A stretch of DNA of 10,364 nucleotides. It comes from Candidatus Intestinimonas stercorigallinarum (GTDB taxonomy: Bacteria; Bacillota; Clostridia; Oscillospirales; Oscillospiraceae). Below, one piece after another: positions 1 to 4,571 of this stretch (positions are counted from its first letter, which is position 1; every line of letters starts with the position of its first letter). The notes under the pieces were generated by a model that saw nothing but the letters and a program-made list of their open reading frames with translations, did not search any database and was not told where the DNA came from. The translations under genes and the position numbers were made by a program. The stretch covers positions 1-10,364 of the forward strand of contig DXDV01000117.1 in NCBI GenBank assembly GCA_019115345.1. The letters are read 5' to 3'.

Positions 1-158
1 GCTTCTTTGTGTGGGGCGCGACGACCCCGGCGCGCCCGCGGCACTGCATTGCGGGGCTGGCGTAGGGGCGGCCTTTGGCCGCCCGTCCGGTCTGGTTCCG
101 CGCTGCGGGCGGCCGCAGGCCGCCCCTACGAAAAGCGCTGTGGTCTGTGGCAGGTGCG
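1..158. repeat. Long intergenic direct repeat, copy 1 (cut by window edge)
   Basis: This stretch recurs at 376-533 with an offset of 375 and only two mismatches that I can see (positions 115 and 155), then the two copies diverge. It probably continues left of the window. Inside it, 62-85 and 106-129 form an imperfect inverted repeat of about 24 bp each, starting GTAGGGGCGGCC and ending in its complement, separated by about 20 bases. No credible gene lies here: the open frames are generated by the GC-rich repeat itself. The design (GTAGGGGCGGCC arms) resembles dispersed, non-coding palindromic repeats that I associate with Oscillospiraceae genomes; that attribution is from memory and not tested. 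Confidence 0.85.
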
Positions 159-180
159 AATCGTATCCGCCCACGGCAGC

Positions 181-232
181 ACAGCTCCCCCTCGACGGGG
201 GAGCTGTCCGGCGAAGCCGGACTGAGGGGGTG
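181..232. repeat. Hairpin-rich intergenic repeat unit
   Basis: Two adjacent perfect hairpins are visible. ACAGCTCCCCC at 181-191 pairs with 197-207 around the loop TCGAC, and TCCGGC at 207-212 pairs with 216-221 around GAA. A CTGAGGGGGTG tail follows. The combination of a GGGGGAGCTGTC stem, a GGCGAAGCC hairpin and a CTGAGGGGG tail resembles a short repeat I associate with Faecalibacterium-like and related genomes. It has no T-run, so it is not a classical terminator. Confidence 0.6.
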
Positions 233-269
233 AACAGAGGGAAACGGACTTTGCGAGGACGAAGCGGAG

Positions 270-360
270 CGAAGAATCCGCGTCCCCCGTCCTTTTGCGT
301 AACAGAAAGGCAGAAGGACGGGAGTTACGGATTCTTCGGCCTAACGGCCTCAGAATGACA
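270..360. repeat. Nested inverted repeat ending in CAGAATGACA
   Basis: The outer arms CGAAGAATCCG (270-280) and CGGATTCTTCG (328-338) are perfectly complementary. An inner pair, 286-298 (CCCGTCCTTTTGC) and 310-322 (GCAGAAGGACGGG), matches apart from one G-T type position. The unit ends with GGCCTAACGGCCTCAGAATGACA. It is distinct in sequence from the units around it and sits between the two copies of the long direct repeat. It carries no credible gene or T-run. It resembles another class of dispersed intergenic repeat of this bacterial family, by recollection only. Confidence 0.55.
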
Positions 361-375
361 GGGTGGGGGCGTGGC

Positions 376-533
376 GCTTCTTTGTGTGGGGCGCGACGAC
401 CCCGGCGCGCCCGCGGCACTGCATTGCGGGGCTGGCGTAGGGGCGGCCTTTGGCCGCCCGTCCGGTCTGGTTCCGCGCTGCGGGCGGCCCCAGGCCGCCC
501 CTACGAAAAGCGCTGTGGTCTGTGGCAGGGGCG
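376..533. repeat. Long intergenic direct repeat, copy 2
   Basis: Near-identical to 1-158. The internal inverted repeat lies at 437-460 and 481-504. The copy ends only about 15 bases from the stop codon of miaB, so the repeat block directly abuts the 3' end of that gene. After the shared part, this copy runs into GGGCGGA-CCTCC-TCCGCCC (529-547), a clean hairpin, whereas copy 1 has a degenerate version of the same hairpin around 156-172. Confidence 0.85.
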
Positions 534-547
534 GACCTCCTCCGCCC
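529..547 (-). terminator. Hairpin just after the miaB stop codon
   Basis: GGGCGGA (529-535) and TCCGCCC (541-547) form a perfect 7-bp stem with a 5-base loop, starting one base beyond the miaB stop (549-551 on the minus strand). There is no T-run after it on the minus strand, so it is at best a weak or factor-aided terminator, or an mRNA 3'-end stabiliser. It is also part of the adjoining repeat. Confidence 0.3.
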
Positions 548-548
548 G

Positions 549-1964
549 TCAGGCCAGCTCTCCGAAGAGGGCCCAGGTGGAGGCGCCGGTGATCTTCAGA
601 TCCACGTACTGCCCCAGCAGGGCCTCGTCCCCGGAGAAGTGGACCAGCCGCCCGCCGGCGGTGCGGGCGTTGAGGTTGTGCCGGGGGTCGTCGCTGAGCA
701 CGTCCACCAGGCAGCGCATGGTCCTGCCCACGTAGGCCGCCTGCTTCTCGGCGGAGATGGCGTTCTGGAGGTCCACCAGCCGCTGGAAGTTGGCCGCCTT
801 CTCCTCCTTGGACATGGGGTCGGGCATTTTGGCGGCCGGGGTCCCCTTCCGGGGGGAGTAGATGAAGGTGAAGAGGGCGTCGAACCGGACGGCCTCCAGC
901 ACCTGGAGGGTGTCTTCAAACTCCTCAGTGGTCTCCCCGGGGAAGCCCACGATGATGTCGCTGGTGAGGACGATATCGGGGATGCGCTGCCGCAGGGTGG
1001 CGATGAGCCCCAGGTAGTGCTCCCGGGTGTAGCCCCGGTTCATGGCCCGCAGCACCCGGTCGTTCCCCGCCTGGAAGGGGAGGTGGAGGTGGGGGGCCAC
1101 CTTCTCGCACTTGGCCATCACGTCGAAGAGCCGCTCGGTGGCGTCCTTGGGGTGGCTGGTCATGAAGCGGATGAGGAAGTCCCCGGGGACGGCGTTGACC
1201 TGCTCCAGGAGCCAGGCGAAGTCCACCCCCTCACGGCCCAGGTCTTTGCCGTAGGAGTTGACGTTCTGGCCCAGGAGGGTGATGTCCTTGCAGCCCTCGG
1301 CGGCCAGCGCCCGCACCTCGGCCAAAATGTCCTCGGGGCGGGGGGAGCGCTCCCGGCCCCGGACGTAGGGGACGATGCAGTAGGAGCAGAAGTTGTTGCA
1401 GCCGTACATGATGGAGACCCAGGCCTTCACCTTCCCCTCCCGGCGCACCGGGATGCCCTCGGCGATGGAGCCGGGCTCGTCGGGGGCGTCAAAGATGCGG
1501 CCCCTGCGGGTGTGGATGCGCCACAAGAGCTCCGGGAACCGCCACAGGGCGTGGGGCCCAAAGACCAGGTCCACATGGCGGAAGGACTGCTTGATCTTCT
1601 CCGCCACGTGCTTTTCCTGGGCCATGCAGCCGCAGACGCAGATGATCTGCCCCGGGTGCTTCCGCTTGGCGTGGACCAGGGCCCCCAGGTTGCCGAAGAC
1701 CCGGTCCTCGGCGTGCTCCCGGATGGCGCAGGTGTTGAGGACGATGACGTCGGCGGCGTTCTCGTCGGCGGTGAAGCCGTAGCCCATCTCGCCGAGATAG
1801 CCCCGGATGCGCTCCGAGTCGGCCTCGTTCTGCTGGCAGCCGTAGGTGTCCACGAAGGCCAGGGGCGGCGCGGGCAGGGCGGCGTTCATGGCGTGGATCT
1901 GGGCGCAGAAGTCCTTCTGCCGGGCGATCTCCTCCGGGGAGACGCGGGTGGTGTTCTGGTTCAA
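549..1964 (-). CDS. miaB: tRNA-2-methylthio-N6-dimethylallyladenosine synthase MiaB
   Basis: MiaB is a cytosolic radical SAM enzyme that adds the methylthio group at C2 of i6A37 in tRNAs reading UNN codons. The protein, 471 residues from the chosen start, has the full family layout. The N-terminal methylthiotransferase domain carries the three auxiliary-cluster cysteines C43 (TYGCQQNEADSE), C79 (NTCAIREHAEDR) and C113 (CGCMAQ). The radical SAM motif GCNNFCSYC has C189, C193 and C196, and a TRAM-like tRNA-binding domain occupies about 403-467. The TYGCQxN and RGRERSR-like signatures fit MiaB better than RimO or MtaB. I chose TTG at 1964 because GGGAGG (1972-1977) lies 7 bases upstream; ATG at 1979 and TTG at 1985 are in frame but poorly placed relative to the predicted transcript start. 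The usual neighbours mutS and mutL are not adjacent in this window; repeats follow instead. Confidence 0.95.
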   Translation of the reverse strand: MNQNTTRVSPEEIARQKDFCAQIHAMNAALPAPPLAFVDTYGCQQNEADSERIRGYLGEMGYGFTADENAADVIVLNTCAIREHAEDRVFGNLGALVHAKRKHPGQIICVCGCMAQEKHVAEKIKQSFRHVDLVFGPHALWRFPELLWRIHTRRGRIFDAPDEPGSIAEGIPVRREGKVKAWVSIMYGCNNFCSYCIVPYVRGRERSPRPEDILAEVRALAAEGCKDITLLGQNVNSYGKDLGREGVDFAWLLEQVNAVPGDFLIRFMTSHPKDATERLFDVMAKCEKVAPHLHLPFQAGNDRVLRAMNRGYTREHYLGLIATLRQRIPDIVLTSDIIVGFPGETTEEFEDTLQVLEAVRFDALFTFIYSPRKGTPAAKMPDPMSKEEKAANFQRLVDLQNAISAEKQAAYVGRTMRCLVDVLSDDPRHNLNARTAGGRLVHFSGDEALLGQYVDLKITGASTWALFGELA

Positions 1965-1971
1965 GGCGGTT

Positions 1972-1977
1972 CCTCCC
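1972..1977 (-). promoter_or_regulatory. Ribosome binding site deciding the miaB start
   Basis: On the minus strand GGGAGG is followed by the 7-base spacer AACCGCC and then TTG (1964). An in-frame ATG at 1979 overlaps this site, so its own ribosome site would have to be AGGG near 1994-1997, some 14 bases away. The predicted promoter (2000-2028) would start transcription near 1993, inside or downstream of that alternative site. Both points favour the TTG start. Confidence 0.6.
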
Positions 1978-1999
1978 ATGGGCAATGGTTTTTCCCTTC

Positions 2000-2028
2000 A
2001 TTTTATCAGCTTTTCCCCCGAAATACAA
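2000..2028 (-). promoter_or_regulatory. Probable sigma-70-type promoter of miaB
   Basis: Read on the minus strand: TTGTAT (2028-2023), 17 bases, then TAAAAT (2005-2000), preceded by TGA to give an extended -10 (TGATAAAAT). Transcription would begin near 1993, leaving a leader of about 28 bases before the TTG start. The region is clearly more AT-rich than its surroundings. Confidence 0.6.
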
Positions 2029-2046
2029 GCGCGCCGCCGGAGTTTT

Positions 2047-2060
2047 CCCCGCCGGCGGGG
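2047..2060. promoter_or_regulatory. 14-bp perfect palindrome between divergent promoters
   Basis: CCCCGCCGGCGGGG reads the same on both strands. It lies 10 bases upstream of the -35 box of the rightward promoter and 18 bases upstream of that of the leftward miaB promoter, which is a plausible operator position. In GC-rich DNA such palindromes also arise by chance, so function is uncertain. Confidence 0.3.
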
Positions 2061-2070
2061 GCGGTACTCG

Positions 2071-2099
2071 TTGACGCTTCCGCCGGGGGCTGATATAAT
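2071..2099 (+). promoter_or_regulatory. Strong sigma-70-type promoter for the rightward gene cluster
   Basis: TTGACG (2071-2076), a 17-base spacer and TATAAT (2094-2099), with TGA directly before the -10 (extended -10, TGATATAAT). This is close to consensus and the best promoter in the window. Transcription would start near 2106, about 29 bases before the ATG at 2135. No terminator interrupts the plus-strand genes up to 7854, so it may drive the whole cluster. Confidence 0.8.
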
Positions 2100-2134
2100 G
2101 GAGGCACCGCGAAAAAAAGAAAGGCGGCGACGCC

Positions 2135-3202
2135 ATGAAGGCGCTGGTCATCGAGAAGGAAGCCATCCGCCGCAACGCGGCGGTCATCAAGGAGAAGGCG
2201 GGCGGGTCCTCCCTCTACGCCGTGCTGGCCGGAGACGGCCACGGGGCGGGGCTGGTGGACCTGGCCAGGCTCCTGCGGGCCGAGGGCATCGGCCGCTTCG
2301 CCGTCTCAGAGCCTGAGGAGGCCGCCGCCCTGCGGAAGGCGGGCTTTGTGGACGAAGAGCTCCTCATGCTCCGCTCCACCACCGACCGGGAGGAGCTGGA
2401 GGAGCTCATCGACCTCAATGTGGTGTGCACCATCGGCTCCCACGACACCGGGGTGGCCCTCAACGGCCTGGCCGAGGCCCGCTCCACCGTGGTGGAGGCC
2501 CACATCCAGGTGGACACCGGCATGGGCTACGGCGGCTTCCTGGCCGACGAGCCGGAGAAGATCCTCTCCATGTACCGCTACCTCCCCAACGTGGCCCTCT
2601 CGGGCATCTACACCCAGCTCCACGCCCCCGGCGGCCGGGGACGGGAGGGGGCCGATCAGCTGGCCCGGTTCCGCCAGGTAGTGGAGGCCGTCCACGCCGC
2701 CGGCTTCGAGACGGGGGTGGTCCACGCCGCCGGGTCCTCCGCCCTGCTGGAGGGGACCCTCACCGGGCTGGACGCCGTGCGGGTGGGCTCGGCCTTCCTG
2801 GGCCGGTGCCGGGGCGGCCGCCGGGACGGCCTCACCGCCGTGGGCTGGGGGGAGGCCTCCGTGGAGGAGGTCCGCTGGCTCCCCAAGGGCCACACCGTGG
2901 GCAATACCCGGCTGGTCCGGCTGCGGCGGCCCACCCGGGTGGCGGTGGTGCCGGTGGGCTACCAGAACGGCTTTGGGGTCCGGCGGCCCCGGGAGACGGG
3001 GCTTGCCGCCCTGCTGCGGGGCTGGTGGGAGGACCGGCGGCGCTATGTGTCCATCGGGGGGCAGCGGGCCAGGGTCATCGGCCAGATCGGCGCCATGGAG
3101 ACCCTGGTGGACGTCACCAGCCTCAAGTGCGCCTCCGGGGACCTGGCCGTCTTTCCCATGGACCCCCTGTGCGCCAGGGGCCTCAAACGGGTATACCGGT
3201 GA
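2135..3202 (+). CDS. Alanine racemase-fold protein lacking the catalytic residues
   Basis: The 355-residue protein follows the fold-type III PLP alanine racemase layout from end to end: barrel start (IEKEAIRRNAAVIKEKAG), VDTGM at 126-130, VVHAAGSSALLEG at 196-207, DAVRVGSAFLG at 213-223, and a C-terminal beta domain with VPVGYQNGF (272-280) and LVDVTSL (324-330). The residues that do the chemistry are missing. Where racemases have AVxKxDAYGHG with the PLP lysine, this protein has AVLAGDGHG (A32 in place of lysine, and two residues shorter). The segment expected to hold the catalytic tyrosine (VSYGxT) reads HTVGNT (V255), and the VDTGMxR arginine is Y132. It is therefore probably not a PLP racemase; a binding, regulatory or remodelled role is possible but unknown. 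The start ATG has a modest site (AAAGG, 2120-2124) and follows the strong promoter. dtd comes 53 bases later. Confidence 0.8.
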   Translation: MKALVIEKEAIRRNAAVIKEKAGGSSLYAVLAGDGHGAGLVDLARLLRAEGIGRFAVSEPEEAAALRKAGFVDEELLMLRSTTDREELEELIDLNVVCTIGSHDTGVALNGLAEARSTVVEAHIQVDTGMGYGGFLADEPEKILSMYRYLPNVALSGIYTQLHAPGGRGREGADQLARFRQVVEAVHAAGFETGVVHAAGSSALLEGTLTGLDAVRVGSAFLGRCRGGRRDGLTAVGWGEASVEEVRWLPKGHTVGNTRLVRLRRPTRVAVVPVGYQNGFGVRRPRETGLAALLRGWWEDRRRYVSIGGQRARVIGQIGAMETLVDVTSLKCASGDLAVFPMDPLCARGLKRVYR

Positions 3203-3255
3203 GGGCCGCCCGGCCCGGCGCGAAACCACAATAGAATGAAGGAGTTATTGCCGCT

Positions 3256-3699
3256 ATGAGAGCAGTGGTCACAAGAGTCACCTCCGCCTCGGTGGTCATC
3301 GACGGGAAGGTCAACGGCGCCATCGGCCGGGGGTTTTTGGTGCTGCTGGGCGTCGGACCCAACGATGGCCCCGCCCAGGCCGCCAAGATGGCCGACAAGG
3401 TGGTGGGCCTGCGGGTCTTTGAGGACGAGAACGAGAAGATGAACCTGAATCTGGCCGCCGTGGGGGGCGAGCTGCTGGTGGTGAGCCAATTCACCCTCTA
3501 CGCCGACACCAAGTCCCGCCGCCCCGGCTTCACCGGGGCCGCCAAGCCCGACCTGGCCATCCCCCTCTACGAGGAGTTTTTGAAGCAGTGTACCGCCCTG
3601 GGCTTCCCGCCCCAGCACGGGGAGTTCGGCGCCGATATGGCGGTCTCCTCCGTCAACGACGGACCCGTCACCATTCTGCTGGATACCGATAACATGTGA
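3256..3699 (+). CDS. dtd: D-aminoacyl-tRNA deacylase (DTD)
   Basis: DTD hydrolyses D-aminoacyl-tRNAs (and Gly-tRNA-Ala) in the cytosol, returning free tRNA and the D-amino acid, and so guards translation against D-residues. The 147-residue length is typical. The N-terminus MRAVVTRVTSASVVIDG, the SQFTLYAD motif (77-84) and the NDGPVT motif (134-139) with the Gly-Pro pair at 136-137 that forms the chiral filter are all intact, so the enzyme should be active. AAGGAG (3239-3244) precedes the ATG by 11 bases. It is 53 bases downstream of the racemase-like gene and only 10 bases upstream of the next gene, pointing to co-transcription. No separate promoter is convincing in the 53-base gap. Confidence 0.96.
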   Translation: MRAVVTRVTSASVVIDGKVNGAIGRGFLVLLGVGPNDGPAQAAKMADKVVGLRVFEDENEKMNLNLAAVGGELLVVSQFTLYADTKSRRPGFTGAAKPDLAIPLYEEFLKQCTALGFPPQHGEFGADMAVSSVNDGPVTILLDTDNM

Positions 3700-3709
3700 G
3701 GTGTTTGCC

Positions 3710-4321
3710 ATGCTGGTCAAGACCATGCCGGTGGGCCCCATCGGCACCAACTGCTACATTCTGGGCGACGAGACCGAGAAGGTCTGCGCCGTCATCGACC
3801 CCGGCGGGGACGCCGCCGCCATTTTAGACCTCATCCGGGCCGACGGCCTTGCCCTGTCCGCCATCTTCCTCACCCACGGCCACTTTGACCACACCGGCGG
3901 GGTGGCCGACCTGGTGAAGGCCGTCCCCGGCATCCCCGTCTACATCCACAGGGCCGACGTGGAGGGGGCCAGCCCCTCCGTCTTTCCGCCCCTCCCCGGG
4001 GTGACCCTCACCTACTACGGCGAGGGGGACCGGGTCATGGTGGGGTCCATCCCCGTGGACGTCCTCCACACCCCCGGCCACTCCAAGGGTTCGGTGGTCC
4101 TCAAGACCGGGGAGGTCCTCTTCACCGGGGACACCCTCTTCCGGGGCTCCATGGGCCGCACCGACTTCCCCGGCGGCAGCTACGCCGAGATCATGGCCTC
4201 CCTGAAGCGGCTTGCCGCCCTGCCGGGGGACTACCGGGTCTGCCCCGGCCACGAGGGCCTCTCCACCCTGGAGGCCGAGCGGCGGGGCAACTACTACATG
4301 CGGGAGGCGACGGGGGGCTGA
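3710..4321 (+). CDS. Glyoxalase II-like MBL-fold metallohydrolase
   Basis: A 203-residue single-domain metallo-beta-lactamase-fold hydrolase of the glyoxalase II/YcbL-like group. The metal ligands are complete: THGHFDH (H56, H58, D60, H61), TPGH (H124), TGDTLF (D141) and PGH (H181). The N-terminal VGPIGTNCYILGD and DPGGDA segments are typical of this group. It probably acts on a cytosolic thioester such as a lactoylated thiol, but substrates cannot be told from sequence. I start it at ATG 3710 because TGAGG (3697-3701) lies 8 bases upstream; an in-frame GTG at 3701 overlaps that site and would only add MFA. The gap to dtd is 10 bases. In many Firmicutes a gene of this type accompanies dtd, which fits the arrangement here. 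Confidence 0.92.
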   Translation: MLVKTMPVGPIGTNCYILGDETEKVCAVIDPGGDAAAILDLIRADGLALSAIFLTHGHFDHTGGVADLVKAVPGIPVYIHRADVEGASPSVFPPLPGVTLTYYGEGDRVMVGSIPVDVLHTPGHSKGSVVLKTGEVLFTGDTLFRGSMGRTDFPGGSYAEIMASLKRLAALPGDYRVCPGHEGLSTLEAERRGNYYMREATGG

Positions 4322-4401
4322 GTCCGTCATCCCGCGCCAAATGGGATCATATTATGAAGCTATACCTCAAAGGACACGACTATAAATACGCCACAGAACA
4401 A

Positions 4402-4412
4402 ATGCTCCTGAT
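4402..4412 (+). repeat. 11-bp direct repeat, left copy, at insert boundary
   Basis: ATGCTCCTGAT here and at 4620-4630 are identical and mark the last bases shared by the two hemZ 5' copies. They bracket a 218-base unit (4413-4630) and could be target or attachment sites, or simply the end of a tandem duplication. Confidence 0.5.
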
Positions 4413-4538
4413 CCCCCCACGGAATGTGCCATTCCGCGGGGGCCCCGGTCATGACTTCACATCCTCGGCGGAAGTGAATTCCGCCTGCGGCAAGGTTTTG
4501 GCCGGGGGCCAAAACGCTTGGGACGCCCTGACGGGCGG
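4413..4538. mobile_element. 126-bp hairpin-rich insert upstream of hemZ
   Basis: Four stem-loops follow one another. CCCCC-A-CGGAATG (4414-4426) pairs with CATTCCG-C-GGGGG (4430-4442). GGCGGAA (4467-4473) pairs with TTCCGCC (4479-4485). GTTTTGGCC (4495-4503) pairs perfectly with 4507-4515. CGCCC (4524-4528) pairs with GGGCG (4533-4537). No T-run follows any of them, so they are not simple terminators. The segment interrupts a duplicated gene start and has no coding character. A non-autonomous repeat (REP or MITE-like) or a structured mRNA leader are the two main possibilities. Confidence 0.45.
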
Positions 4539-4552
4539 CAGCATCAGGAGCA
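4539..4552 (-). repeat. Inverted copy of a hemZ segment (pairs with 4621-4634)
   Basis: CAGCATCAGGAGCA is the exact reverse complement of TGCTCCTGATGCTG inside hemZ (4621-4634). Its last ten bases (4543-4552) are also the complement of 4403-4412 in the duplicated gene start. In the mRNA it could therefore pair either upstream or downstream; the downstream pairing would enclose the hemZ ribosome site and start codon in a loop of 68 bases. Confidence 0.6.
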
Positions 4553-4571
4553 GGGAGAGGGGGAGCGTCCG

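Noticed and set aside
1..533. CRISPR array
   Set aside because: Only two long copies with an internal palindrome, 375 bases apart; no short regularly spaced repeats and no cas genes.
7..592. Several open frames of 70-146 codons on both strands at the left end
   Set aside because: They lie inside duplicated palindromic repeats, have arginine/proline/glycine-rich translations, and the two repeat copies simply give the same open frames twice. No ribosome sites or family motifs.
450..2093. 547-codon plus-strand frame opposite miaB
   Set aside because: Antisense shadow of miaB with low-complexity translation, running through the divergent promoter region.
2135..3202. Broken racemase pseudogene by frameshift
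   Set aside because: The frame is intact over the full family length and normal motifs continue to the C-terminus; the changes are substitutions and a small in-frame deletion at the active site.
3236..3259. Seven-codon mini-ORF (MKELLPL) overlapping the dtd start as ATGA
   Set aside because: It contains the dtd ribosome site and has no site of its own; too short to distinguish from chance.
4518..4571. Upstream in-frame TTG start for hemZ
   Set aside because: The added residues fall in the hairpin insert and do not resemble HemZ; ATG 4572 has a good ribosome site and begins the family-typical MKLYLKGHD.
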